A program made the position numbers and the translations under genes. Positions 31,897 to 44,274 of a stretch of 64,000 nt of DNA are shown in pieces; the first letter of the stretch is position 1; each line of letters starts with the position of its first letter. The stretch covers positions 2,458,653-2,522,652 of the forward strand of contig NW_024468915.1 in the NCBI RefSeq assembly GCF_011745365.1. The letters run 5' to 3'. This DNA is from Cryphonectria parasitica EP155 (lineage: Eukaryota; Ascomycota; Sordariomycetes; Diaporthales; Cryphonectriaceae). The notes under the pieces are model-generated. The model was given only the letters and a program-made list of their open reading frames with translations, made no database searches and had not been told where the DNA came from.

Positions 31897-34578
31897 TCAT
31901 CCTTCCATACTGTCATCTTCAGATGTCACTATACCATTCTCAGCTGGCGTCCCCTCATCACTCTCCGTCACCGCATACGTTGGATCATCTTCCGGGGCAA
32001 CTTGCATTCCGTCATTCTCAATCTCCTCCATCCGCGTGATGAACTCAGTCTGAAGTCGGCGCAGGTAACTCCTAAGCGCCCCACCGTCCATCCCGCTGTG
32101 ATAGGCTTGCTGCAATGTTTCATGGACGTTCAAAACCAACTTCCTACGCCGCACCAGCTTTCGCGACTCAGAACACTGTTTCTTGGCCTCAGCCGTCTCT
32201 CTGAGGGAGTTGCTGGTTTTCTCGGCCAAATCGAGGAAAGTTTGAGGAAATCCGATGGCTCTTGCAAGGTTGATACCGTAGTTTTCCTCTTTCACAGGGC
32301 CGGCACCTACCTTGTATAGCATCGTCATTTTGGGAATATCATCGTCCGCAATGGTCGTCTCGGTCGCAAGGTGCAAGTTGAGCACGCCAGGTCGATCTCC
32401 CAGAAGCTGTGCGAGCTCGGCGAAATGCGTAGCAAAGAAGACCAGCGCATTGCTCTGTATCAAGGCTTCAGCCATTGCGATAGCAATGGCCAGACCGTCT
32501 CGGGTGCTGGTCCCGCGCCCGAGTTCGTCAATAATGGCTAGACTCCTGTCATTGATGTTGCGAATAATGAAAGCCATCTCCCGCATCTCGACCGAGAATG
32601 TCGACATGTTGGATTCGATGCTGTCATCTGTTGAAGTTCGGGACAACAAACTGTGGATGATGGTGAAACATGCGTACTGAGCTGGCACAAAGCAGCCAAT
32701 CTGCGCCATGACTTGCAGCAACGCAACGCTTCGAATGTACGTACTCTTGCCGCTCATGTTGCAGCCTGTAACGATAGAAAAAGCATGCTGTCTCGTGGCA
32801 TAATACTCATTCGGGATAAACTTGTCGAGTGACTAATCGTGGTCGTTCATCAGATACGTCGCCATGCTGTTTGGGGAGGACAATCTTGCACTCACTGAGT
32901 CAAGGATGGGATGGCGACCTGCCTTGAGGGCTAGCGCATCCTTCAGCTCGGGCCTGACGTAGTCTCGGGTTGTGACTGTCTGTCCAAAGGAGGATAGCAT
33001 GTCAAGAAGCGCAACGCTCTCGCAAATGCGGAAGAGAGCAGGAATGTCGGCTCTGATGGAATCCAGCAGCTGCTCAACCACCTTGTCGCTCTGCATTGTG
33101 ATTTCATTCACAGCATCAGTCATGCGCTGGTTGAGCTGCACCATTCGCAGCGTCTGACATTCAAGGAACTCTTTCTTCGAAATGCAATGAATGAGTTCGC
33201 CCGGGATAACGCCGCTCTCAAAATCAGAGAGACGAAAGCGCAGCCAGAAGTTTCGTTTGGCCTCAAATCTAACATCTGCTGCTAGATTCAACTGAGTATT
33301 GAGTCTCTCAACGTGCTCGTACAGATCAGCAGTTATCTCCTTGAGGGTGGCCCTGGCCACGTCCAGCATGCCATTTATATCAGCCCTGACAGCGTAGCAT
33401 CGCTGATTCCGAAGATCGAGAGGTTTCGTGCTGTACGAAACGTCACTATTGATAACCCCCAAGATTCGCTCCAAGATGGGATTGGTTATCTCGGGCCTAC
33501 AGAGGCCACGAATGTTGACAAGAAGAGCGCAGCGAGCGTCCCTCAACGATTCGACTAGTGGTGGAACAGCCATGACGAAGTTCTTGATCATCAATACATC
33601 ATTGATGGCTTGCTCGCTTGCTGCCAGAGACGGCTCCGCGGGAAGAACGATGATCTTGGTGAGCATTTTCTCGACGTCGCCGAAGTCTTTGAGCGCACCG
33701 CGGACTTGGAAAAACATATCCTCTTTCGTGCAGAGCTCGTCCAAAGCATCAAGCCGAGCGGTCAACACCTGGGCCTGTGTGGACGGTTGAAGGATGTTGC
33801 TGCGCAACATTCTTGCTCCCATGGGTGTCAAGGTCTGATTCAGCAGTCCAAAGAGACTGGCTTTTGATGACGGGTTCTGGATATTTTGTATGAGCTCCAA
33901 AGCCCGGATCGTCGGGAGACTGATCATCATGGCCTCCTCCGATGGTTGGTATTTGATTCTGAGGGAATTATTTGCAAAGTGGATTGAGAATTCGTTGTCT
34001 AGGCATTGTATAGCCTAGTGATGACCATGAAGTCAGCGGCTGTCCAGGCGCAGATCTGCAGAATGCGCAATACATACCGCGGAAAATGAGCAAATGGGAT
34101 AGAAGTTGCCTTCAATGGCAACCTTGATGGCTTCGACATCATCCTTGAATGCAAGCGTCTGAATAAGATCCATTCCCCTATTCTCTGACCAGTACTTTCT
34201 GCGCAGAGGGGAAGTTCGTACTTCCGGTAGCTCTTCTTCAATTAGGGAATAGAGGCTGCTCTTTGGGTTGGGAGGACACGCGGTATCGACGATGAGGATC
34301 CGGGTGGGCTCGAAAATGGTCATCTTATGGATGGTCTTGACGTAACACTGATTGTCGCAGATCTGACTGAGCACGGCTTCTCCAGTGGAAGCGTTGACGA
34401 AGGCGAGACCGACGGAGGGGGAGACACCTCGCGCCTCGCTGACAGCACATATGATAAGATGACCCTCACTGGCTCCAATGGTGGAGGCTGCTCGTGATCG
34501 GCGACCGCTTGCCGTGTTTGTCACAGTGCTGTAGGCTGGAGTCCCGATCCTGCTGGGACCTGGGGTTGCTGGAGGCAT
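31897..34578 (-). CDS. MSH4: Meiotic MutS homologue MSH4
   Basis: Three exons on the minus strand, 34578-34078, 34014-32896 and 32832-31897, give 851 aa. Both introns are 63 nt, and the joins read SFSA-AIQCLDNEF and HPILDS-SLDKFIPNEYY. The start MPPATPGPSR is the first in-frame ATG. The protein begins with MutS connector-like sequence (HLIICAVSEARGVSPSVGLA), without the mismatch-binding domain I. Then come the core/lever domain and the ATPase: Walker A TGCNMSGKSTY, the STFSVEMREMAFI block, Walker B IIDELGRGTSTRDG and ATHFAELAQL. Domain content and length fit Msh4, which with Msh5 stabilises meiotic recombination intermediates and promotes crossovers. The ATPase motifs look intact, which argues that the organism keeps meiotic capacity. 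Confidence 0.93.
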
Positions 34579-35683
34579 AGCGATAGCAGTCGATCTGTGG
34601 TGTATACGAAGGCCGGAAGCTTGGAAGTTGACAATGAGGCCAATCACGAGGAGGACGAACGTAGCCTGACACCTTGGACTCGCGAGGGGCCCAGGAGGGA
34701 CAGTGAAAGACAAAACGTCAACAGGCCAGATACAAAGAATATGTGTGCTTAAGCTTCGCTATGTATAGCTGCAGTTTTTGTCGTTGTTTTCCGCTGTCAT
34801 TCGTCGTTGGTACCTCTCGAAGGTGGAGTCAGGTCGAAGCTGTGGTGCAAGTGCCAAATATAGACTTGGGGCGAGGCCGGTGGAAAACTTGGAAAATGGA
34901 AGGAGCACATCTCACAGAACTAGCCAAACACCCCTTCTATTCAAGTACTAAGCTACCTGCCCTCTCAATTTTTCATGCTTCCTGGCATGGCTCCGCATGC
35001 CTCAAGATCCAGGGCATTGTGCCGAAGATGTGACAAGGCCATATCTTTTGGACGGGCATTGATGGGCTGACTGGTTGTTATATTGGACAGATTAGGAGCC
35101 CAATCGAGTTCTGGTTGGCTCCTCTTCAGACTTCAATTTTAAAAATGAGCGGTCTCATGGTTGATGCATTGAAAAGCTGGCAAGAATGCGGGCAGTTTAT
35201 CACGTTTGTTTTCCACGTGCAGTCTGTAAAGCGCGACAAAGGGAGCGAGAAAGATAGAAGAAAGAACGCAAAGAAAAAATTGTTCCCATCAGACATATAC
35301 AAGCGTTCCGGTAAATACATAGGCTCTCAGACAGCAGCCATACGACAGCACTGGAGACCTCGTTGTGCGTTGTTCAGCGTCACGTACGTAAATATTGATT
35401 GCGGAAGAGACGAAGTAGCCGCGGATGTCCTTACTATAAGACAGCCCTCTTGGAATGTAGAGATGCAGAAACTCGCATGCAAATACAGACACGTCTCCTG
35501 TGGTAGCTAAGCAAATCAATAAGGTAGCACATGGACGGGTGAACGCAATATCATAATGCTGACTTTCACACTGGCTCGATAGCAGGACGTTACGCCTTCG
35601 CGCCCGGGCTGACTCATCACCGGTCCATGCAGGTAGGTGCGAGCTGGGACATGTCAATGGTCCGTGCATCCCCTCCCTTGGGG
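34579..35683. other. Gene-free region upstream of MSH4
   Basis: About 1.1 kb. The first part should include the MSH4 promoter. ORFs 35115-35510 (+) and 35289-35756 (-) have no recognisable motifs and overlap each other on opposite strands. Confidence 0.5.
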
Positions 35684-35690
35684 TATATAA
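35684..35690 (+). promoter_or_regulatory. Candidate TATA box
   Basis: TATATAA, followed by a CT-rich tract (35710-35745) that looks like a fungal transcription start zone, then an ATG at 35821 about 130 bp downstream. Confidence 0.4.
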
Positions 35691-35820
35691 CTTCGCCCTG
35701 AAACTCTGCAGCTCTGCTGCTTCCTTTCTCCCTCTTCTTTCCTTATCCTGGTGCACGGGCTTTACGCAATTCAGTGAAGGTTCGCCTGAGAATGCGTTTT
35801 TGCTAGTTGAAAACTATACT

Positions 35821-36078
35821 ATGACCACTCCTAGCTGGGTACGCCTGGCTAGGGAATCTTTGGAACCCAATCGAGACTCGCCTGCGAGAGCTTTCAGTCG
35901 TCTTTCGTTGTCTTGTGGCTTGCTTGCGGGCCCGACGAGGAAGGAAACGACGTGTGTTAGCGAGGGTTGGAGCGTACGAATTGAATTGAGCACTACTACT
36001 CTCTTCGAATTTTTATTTTATTGTATTTTCTGGCTCGAGAGTGTACCAATTGGGGCATCAAGAATCGACTACATGTAG
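35821..36078 (+). CDS. Candidate small protein, unknown
   Basis: An 85-codon ORF with A at -3 of the ATG, lying 130 bp downstream of a TATATAA box and a CT-rich leader. It begins MTTPSWVRLARESLEPNRD and ends with a hydrophobic segment (LFEFLFYCIFWLESV) that could be a single membrane anchor. I do not recognise a family. It could also be the first exon of a longer gene or a chance ORF. Support is the promoter-like arrangement only. Confidence 0.22.
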   Translation: MTTPSWVRLARESLEPNRDSPARAFSRLSLSCGLLAGPTRKETTCVSEGWSVRIELSTTTLFEFLFYCIFWLESVPIGASRIDYM

Positions 36079-39000
36079 CGAAGATCGCGCGCAACACGCC
36101 GGCGGGGTGTATTACTACGGCTTCCGACCGACCTCCAATCTCTAGTCCTTACCCCAAAGGCCATACCCAGGTACCACCTTGTTCTTGCGCTACCGAAACA
36201 ACATCCAGACAGCTAGCTCGTCATGGGATACATGCCCATTTTCTGAGCTTTGGATATGGCTGCAAAAGGTCATCGACCTGGCGCTGATCAGATACGACCA
36301 CGATTTGTTGGCCTGTCCCCCACACCCATCTCCTGCACCCTCCACGCGGCTGAACGTCAACGAATGGAATCAATTGCCCTTAGAGCTGACGCACGTAGTG
36401 CTGGTTTTGCATATGCGCAGCGGCCTCTCTCTTGAGGCCACGTCAACCACTCGATGCGCACTCTCCTCCCGCCGCCGTCGTTCCCGCCCATCGGCCTTTC
36501 GTCACCCTGACTATCCAGACTCCCTGCGCAGTATTCAAGACATATGGTGGCGTTCGTGATTGCAATCAACTGGAGATCTCTCTCCCTTTGACCTCGCTGG
36601 AGTGCGCATGCTGCGCCATCTGCTGATATTTTCTGTGATGGTCAGGGCGTCTGCCGTCCGCTCGCAGGGAGAATGTTGCAATTCCCAGCCGTGGTCGGCC
36701 TGCCCTTTCTGGATACTGGGGGACGAGGGCTCCCGTGAGTAGTTGGTAGCAGAGATGTCGCGTCGTGTACTTGCCCCACTACGCCCACGTGCAGTGATCT
36801 GAGACGTGACTCGCCAGGTTCGTTTGTACCCGTCGGAGGAACGTGTTGATCAAACTCCCCCAGTAGTGTGACGGGGCACGGAGTCACTCTGATGAGCGGA
36901 CTGCGGCGACTGCTTCGTGTGCGAAGGGTGGAGAACAGGGTCGGTGAGTTTGCACAACACTGAGCCGGATGTCTGACCTGTAGTGGAGACACGTAACTCC
37001 GTCCATCTTGACCCGCGCCACAATCCTTGCAGTTCTGAATGTCGCCTCAATCACTATCAAAGGATCGTTGATGGGCTGCTAGTAAGTTCTGAAGTCAAGT
37101 CATGACACGTCTCCAGTAACAATCATCTACAGTCCAGTACGGCAGGAGATCCTGTATTCTGTTTTTAGAAGCCAATGGCCACCATCCGCCATCTAAGGGG
37201 GCGCAGGGTCCTCTACACACTCGGGTGTTCCCGGGGAGTGAGGGCCTCCTTTGTCAGAGGATGACTGTGAATTTTGGGACGATGTTACTATCGTACTCGG
37301 TATGCGGAACCTTGTCATGAACCGTGCCCAAGTTGCACTTTTACTATAGTACTAAGTGCATAGGGTAGTATGTGCTATATGTAGTAGCGCGCATGAGAGC
37401 AGAATGTGGATGCATGTTCCTTTCTGCCCGTCTGAACTCCCATTGGCAAGTCGTCGCGGGGTAAAGCAGATGTAGTGGGTCAACTCAAGTCGCCCGTCTG
37501 CGGCTCGTGGAGTCGTCTCGGTACTATTACGGACCTGTTATACTGTGATACTACCCCAAGGACTCGTCAGCATTGACAAAGATGTTTCGAGTCACACGAG
37601 TGCCATGAATGGTTTCGAGGGTTGCCCTCTTACAGCCGGATCTTGTGCCATACGTGACAAAGATCCTGTATAATTCATCGCTCGGATGTGCTGGTTTGGG
37701 GAAAGCCAACGACCACCCCCGCTCTCACGAGCTCCAGAGGCCGAGCGGATCCATCATGCGCCCACTCCCGATCAGGGAACAGAGCAGATCTGACGATGGT
37801 CTTCGGCAACGGCAGTGGCGCAGACGGCACAATATCTCTCCCGCTTTTCATTCTTGGGCTCCTGTCGTCCGGGCTGCTAGTGGTGAGTTTTCCGAGGTTG
37901 TGGCTGCGGATGAGGGTGTCATAGGGAAAAGGGGGGAAAGCCCGGCGCATGTAAGAGGCCGACATGCGGAAATCCCATATTGAGCGACTGGCATTTGCTT
38001 GTGCACCTCATGTGCAGTCTCATGCCCTCATAATATATAATTATCAACGCGAATCACGCTTTTCTGAGCAGGGGAGGGGCCAACCAGGTTCCCAGAGAGC
38101 CTGCCCGGGCCCTGATGATCTCTGACCTTGGAGGATATCACAGGGGGTCAATGCAATCAGACTAGTCGATCTTGACTTGTGGCATGTCTCCTGTTTTTTT
38201 CTTTCTTTTTCTTTCCTCTCTTCCCTTCTTTGTCATACAGCGGCAGCGTGGGCCGAGACCGGGCACGAATGTGTATATTTGGTAATGCTAGTGAGGACCG
38301 TAAGCGTCCCATTGGCGTGCTATGCGTGTTCTCCAAGATGGCTCGATGGGGGATCCCGCCGAAAGAGGGTAGGACAGCAGATCCGACAGATTGGATAAGG
38401 TGATAAGGTAGAAGGATGGTGTGGTGAGGCACACACCCATCCCACATCACGCATCCTACATACCCCAATATTGTATACCTACAGCGCGTGGGCCTGCCGA
38501 TCTCTGTTTCGTTCAACGACGATCCCTTTCTGGAATCTTGTTTGAGCATGAACAGGTGCCACGTTGGGCTCAAATTCCTGCAGGGCGCTCACTCCTCTCC
38601 CCATTTCTTCCCCCCTTCCAAAGATTGTTCTGACTGACGCGTACCTCTCCAGTCTACGACTCATTCTCTCTTTCTGCAGCCACCTCCATAGGCACGGGTC
38701 GAGATGGTTCGTCAGAGGGAGAAAGAGGTGGCACACTTTGACATGATAACCTGCATCCTCAACTCTGGTGACATCATGGTGTTAGCAGGAGAAGTGGCTC
38801 CTCCGGATCAAGTTCTCCGTTTCCCTTTACACACTTGTACTCTGTAGGACCTTGTACCTAAAAAATGCAACATGCCATCTAATACCACACACCATCTCCC
38901 TAGCTTGTCGATAAGCAGGTTATTCGAAGTATCTCGAGCTCACGGGGGACAGGCAAAAGTTACTGCTCTGATAATGATTGAAGTCAGTCTTGTCTCGGAA

Positions 39001-39741
39001 TCCGTAAGATTCCAGCTCGGCAGGGAGCAACTTTTTTAGTTCCCGCTTATCCCTGCCAGACAACAGGATTGATAGACTGGGATCCCTTGTAGCAGCAGCA
39101 GCAGCCGTAGCCTGCCGGGTCCAAGCCTCGCAAAGCTGTTTGCATTCCACAGCCCGAATTCTTCCTTGCGCCCAAACAAGGCCCAGCTCCAGCTCCTGCT
39201 CAGCTCCAGCTCCTAACTTTGGGCTCATTCTTGCAACCTCCAACCACCTCAACGATTGTCAATTCACCTCGGTTGTCCACAGGTGGCGCTGGGCTCCCCG
39301 TTTTCTCTCCCTTTCAACCTCAAGTCTTCCTACTCTCATCTCTCACCCCCTTGACAACATCAAGAGTTGCATAATTGGCATTTTCCCCTTGCATTTTAGA
39401 CAAGACGCGCGCCTCTCACCTGTTCATTTCCCTCGGTTTGCTTTCTACAAACTTCGCACGGCCTAGACCGAGCTCACGTCCTCTTCATTCTTTTGTTGTG
39501 TCTTTCTCTTATTTTCCTTCACGTTCTTTACCCTTTGCGCTGCATGATCTCGAAAGTTCGGCCGTCCTAGAAAATCTTCCATCGCCTCTCCACAGGGGAC
39601 CCACTGTCCCATTCAAGAGTGACGAACAACGGCCCTTGGCGAAAATAAACTACCAAGTCAGCCCAACTCAGCCCGACTTATCTTCGATGCTGCACAGCTC
39701 TTCAACGCAAACAAGATAGCACCTGACAGCCTCTGGTCAAG
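36079..39741. other. Gene-free region upstream of the trehalose subunit gene
   Basis: About 3.7 kb. Open frames such as 36179-36559 (+), 37609-37983 (+) and 38157-38573 (-) lack motifs and look like chance ORFs. From about 39100 onward the sequence becomes CT-rich and is probably the promoter and leader of the Tsl1-like gene. No RNA gene or mobile element was recognised. Confidence 0.5.
39347..39598. promoter_or_regulatory. Three STRE-like core sites upstream of the trehalose subunit gene
   Basis: CCCCT at 39347-39351 and 39385-39389, and AGGGG at 39594-39598, lie 140-400 bp before the ATG. In yeast, AGGGG/CCCCT stress-response elements drive trehalose genes. The 5-mer is common by chance, so this is suggestive only. 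Confidence 0.35.
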
Positions 39742-42700
39742 ATGACTGTCTTCATTGCCTCCTTGTGAGTCGTCCTCCTCTCCTGCAACTGCCTCCCCTC
39801 TCCGTGGTGTATGGAACTCCACAAACTTGCCATCGAGGTCCGGCCACGAGGACCCACACTGGCCCCTCTACGTCATTGAAGAACTCGTGATGGTTTGCTG
39901 CTCACTGACACTTCCTGGGGCCAACAGGTTTCTACCCAAAACTGTCCACTTTACCCTCCCAGGTACTCCTGTCAGGAACCCGAAACTTCTTCCCGAGGCC
40001 CCCAAGGTCAAGAAGTCCCGACCTACCGTTCAGAGAACCCCTACTCTGTTCCCTGGCAACCAGGACGACATCACTCCTCCAGATACCCCCGTCGAAGACA
40101 AGCCACCAGGTGACATCTTCACCAACGAGGACGGTTTCCGAATTCACTACCCCCCTAGTACCAAGGAGGATGAGTCTTTTGGTTCTCACAAAGCCACGCC
40201 CGGCTACCAGGGCTCCCCAGTGTGGGGCAGGCGAAGCGATCAACCAGCCTCCCGCGCGCACACCCCTCCGCCGTCCTCCGTCCTCGAACACAACAAGGAG
40301 CTGAAAGCCAAGGCACAGGAACTCGGACGTCAGGGAATAGTGCAGCCTCGGGCAATCTTCCGCAGCGACAGCCACGACAGGGTTTTTGCCCAAGCCGACT
40401 GGAAGATTGTGAATGCCGATCAGGGCAATGGTGGCCTGCGTCATGCTGCAGAGGCTGCCGCTCGGGAAGGCAAGATTGATCAGGTCACCTGGGTCGGCTC
40501 GCTGGGCATGCCGACGGACGCCCTCGAGGGAACCTCGCAGAAACAGGACATTGAGAACCGTCTGGCCACTGAGTACGACATGCTTACCGTCTTCTGCAGC
40601 GACAAGGATTTCGACGGCCACTATTCACACTTCTGCAAGCAGATTCTCTGGCCTGTTTTCCACTACCAGCTGCCTGACAACCCCAAGAGCAAGGCCTACG
40701 AGGACCACTCATATAAGCACTATGTGAATGTGAACCGTGCCTTTGCCGATAAGATTATCAGGAATTGGAAGAAGGGTGATGTCATCTGGATTCATGACTA
40801 CCACCTGCTTCTGCTCCCTGGCATGATCCGGCAGAAACTACCCGAGGCTGAAATTGGCTTCTTCCTGCACGTTGCTTTCCCGTCGTCCGAGGTCTTCCGG
40901 TGCCTGGCCGTCCGCAAGGAGCTTCTGGAAGGCATGCTGGGCGCCAATTTGATCGGTTTCCAGATCCACGAGTATACACGGCACTTCCTGCAGACCTGCA
41001 GTCGTATTCTGAACGCCGAGGCGAATCCGGATGGCCTGCAGCTGGACGACCGCTTCGTCGATGTCATCAACCTGCCTATTGGCATTGATCCAGTGCAGCT
41101 GAACGAGCACCGGAATGATCCGCAGGTGCGGAAGTGGCTCAACGTGCTGCGGGAGCGCTACGCCGGCAAGAAGCTGATCGTCGCTCGGGACAAGCTGGAC
41201 CACGTCCGAGGCGTTCGACAGAAGCTCCTGTCGTATGAGCTCTTCCTGAACATGCACCCCGAGTGGCGTGGCAACGTGATTCTCATCCAGGTTGCCCTGT
41301 CGTCGAGCGAGAAGTCGGAGCTGGATGCGACAGTGAGTGATATTGTTACTCGCATCAACTCATCTTACGCAAATCTCGCCTACCAGCCGGTCGTCTACCT
41401 CAAGCAGGACATCGACTACGCACAGTACCTGGCTCTTTTGACGATCGCCGACGCTCTGATGATAACATCACAACGTGAGGGCATGAACCTGACATCTCAC
41501 GAGTACCTCTATTGCCAGGATGGAGAGTTCCTGAGCGAAAAGAAACATGGCTCGCTGATTCTGTCCGAGTTCACCGGGACGGCCTCCCTGTTTGGTGGCA
41601 ACGAGCTTTCTGTGAATCCATGGGACTACAGAGCTTGTGCCAACGCCATCAGCAAAGCCCTGGAGATGGGTAACACCGAGAAGGAAGAGCGGTGGACCAA
41701 GCTGCACGAGTGCGTCTTGCAGCACACGGGCTCACACTGGTTTACAGAGCTCATGGTACGTCTGGATCGCGCGCATAACGAGCAGCACCGGCATGACCAG
41801 ACCTCTGTCCCACGTCTCAACCTAAATACTCTCACTCGGCGGTATAAGGACAGCGACCGACGACTTTTCATCCTGGACTACGAAAACACTCTGGTCAACT
41901 GGGGACCGGTCAACCAGATCATCCCGTCCAGCCCTCAGGTGAGTTGATACGTATTCCCTCGTTCGCTAACTTCTCCCCCCCCCCCCTCTCCTCCTTCAAT
42001 ATGTCTCAGTCTAAGACTATCAAGCTCGAGGCATTCCTGGCCGGCGCTGCGCGTCTCAACCCCATGGCTAACGACATAACGACGCAGCGCACTCTGGATG
42101 TCCTGAATGAATTGCTCTCGGATGAACGCAACACTGTCTATGTCATGTCTGGACGACGACCTGAGGAGCTGGACCGCCTCTTCCGCCGTGTGCCTAACCT
42201 GGGCCTCATTGCCGAGAACGGCTGTTTCCTCAAGGACTGCGGCAGTGATGCCTGGACTGAGATGGCCGACCCGGAGCACATCAGGGCGTGGAAAGAGTCT
42301 GTCAAGGGCATACTCAACTACTACCTGGAGCGCACGCCGGGCGCCGAAATCGAGGAGCGCCGCTGCAGCCTCATTTTTCACTATAAGAGCGCCGAGAACT
42401 GGGAGCACGCCGTCAGCCAGGCCAGCGACTGTGCTTCGCACATCAACGACGCCTGCGAGAAGCAGCGTGTGCACGCCATTCCAACCGATGGGTCGATAAT
42501 AGTAGAGCCCGTGGATTGGACCAAGAGCACGGCTGCCGAGAAGATCTTTGAGGACCTGCAGACCCGACTGCCTGCCGACGAGACGCACAACAGCAGTGTG
42601 GACTTCCTCATGGTTATCGGCGACGGGAGGGACGACGAGAAGGTGTTCAGGTGGGCGAACACGCTTGGCGAGGAGAAGGTGATCAAGGAGGTTATCACCG

Positions 42701-42804
42701 TCAGCCTGGGCAACAGGAACACCGAGGCTTCGTCTACTATGACGCAGGGCGTGAGCGGTGTTCTCATGGTCCTGCAGAAGCTGGCCTCGTCCTCGAGCGG
42801 GTGA
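39742..42804 (+). CDS. Tsl1/Tps3-type subunit of the trehalose-6-phosphate synthase/phosphatase complex
   Basis: Three exons, 39742-39764 (23 nt), 39928-41938 and 42088-42804, give 916 aa. The joins read MTVFIASL-FLPKTVHF and IPSSPQ-RTLDVLNELL. A disordered region of about 165 residues precedes a GT20 synthase-like domain (about 170-640) and a C-terminal HAD phosphatase-like domain (about 655-910). GT20 landmarks are WIHDYHLLLLPGMIR, GFFLHVAFPSSEVFR and DALMITSQREGMNL. The sugar-phosphate binding site reads ARDKLDHVRG where active Tps1 enzymes have GxDRLDYxKG. The HAD motif I reads LDYENTL in place of DYDGT, while motif IV GDGRDDE is kept. These changes in both halves fit the regulatory Tsl1/Tps3 (Aspergillus TslA) subunits rather than Tps1 or Tps2/OrlA. 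The role in stabilising the complex is inferred. Confidence 0.88.
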
Positions 42805-44252
42805 GCGAGCACTGCCGCCCACCTAACAGGTCTCCAGCCTCGAAAGGGAGAGACTGACATGGTTGTCGCCGGGAGCGAGCGATGGCTACCAACCACGAAA
42901 TGAAAACAAAGGAACGAACGGGAGGACAAGAACACGTTGCATTGAGGGCAAGGGTCCTGGAGGGCCCATCCGTGACGTCTCTGCAGTTTCCATTCCCTTT
43001 TGCAAAAGACTCTTTTGGGTCGCGAGACCAATACGTGGCGTTTGTACCCTCTTATTCCCTTGATCGTGGACGGCCTTGCCGCCTTACTGGTATGATCTCG
43101 TTTCCTTTGGACTGTGATCATTTTTGCAGTCCTGTCTCGGCATGTCTCGGTGGTGGGCTTGTGTCCGACCTGTTTCCATCCCTCTTTATTACCTACTACT
43201 TCGGTCCTTGTTTCTTTCGCACAACTTACTGTATTCTTCTGGCGTTCACGAGCGTGCCGTTCTGCATTGTTGAGTTTCTCTTGTCCCCTCCCCCCTTTCT
43301 CTTTTTTTTCTTTCTTTCCTTTTTTCCCTTCCCCTTTGTAAGTGGTTGAATGACACAAGAGAATGTACCAAGGATGGGCTCGGAAAGGGGTGTTATTTGG
43401 AATCGGACTGGGTAGGGGGGCAGAGAAAAATAGACAAGATTGGGACCGTCACCACTCCTGCATATGAGCACAAGCATAGACTGTGTACCAACCACCCTTT
43501 TATACATGATATCGCAAAACCAAAGTTCCCTGGAATGAACCGTGAGAGACAAGCTGGGAGACACCCTGTTGTGGTCGTTATGTGTGCTGTTATTTTTTCG
43601 TGGTTGTTAAACGAGCATAAGCAAGTCAGTGTGCACCTGAGGCCGCCTGCCTGCCTGTTTCCTGGCAACTGGCAGCCTTGTTCCTCCAAAGCCGAAGGGG
43701 GCAGAGAGGAAGATGATTGCTTCCTACGTGTAACGTTGCTGTGGCGTTTGATAATGAGGACGGTTGAGCAGGAATGATGTGTGTGGCCTGATCTACTACA
43801 GTGCAAATCGTTCCTTCGTTCCAACCGCACGTACTGGAGAGGAGGGTAGATGTGCACGTACAGTCGCCACATCCCCTTTGTAGATGGGGTCACAAACTTG
43901 CTGTTCCCCGAGACGAGACAGACGCGGGATTGAGGCAGGGGAGGGGGGAGGGGAGAGAGCGCATCGGGCGGAGGCGTTTTCCACTGATCCTTATGAGCAT
44001 TATGTTCCCGCACGATGGGAATGTCGAGCCCCCGCCGCCTAGAGACGTGGCATCTTCCGCGACAATCTCGCCGACCCAATCTAGACCAATTGAGACGGCA
44101 AGACCACTTGGTAGGGAGGGGACGGAAGAGAGGGAGGCGCTGTGTGCCAATGTCTGATGCCGCACACTAAAAGAAAAGGTGGGGGGGGGGGGTCAATCCA
44201 GGTGGCGTCTTTGCTTCTTGTGGGCCATCTATACCTGGGACTCTTCCTCGAA

Positions 44253-44274
44253 GGAGGGAGGGAGGGAGGGAGGA
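44253..44274. repeat. (GGGA)n microsatellite
   Basis: About five tandem GGGA units in the gene-free region. Confidence 0.85.

Noticed and set aside
34579..34713. Upstream extension of MSH4 with a hydrophobic stretch
   Set aside because: The open frame has no ATG before 34578. The hydrophobic residues are most likely translated 5' UTR, not a signal anchor.
43393..44079. A 228-codon minus-strand ORF
   Set aside because: No recognisable motif, biased composition, and overlapping ORFs on the other strand. Treated as chance in a gene-free region.
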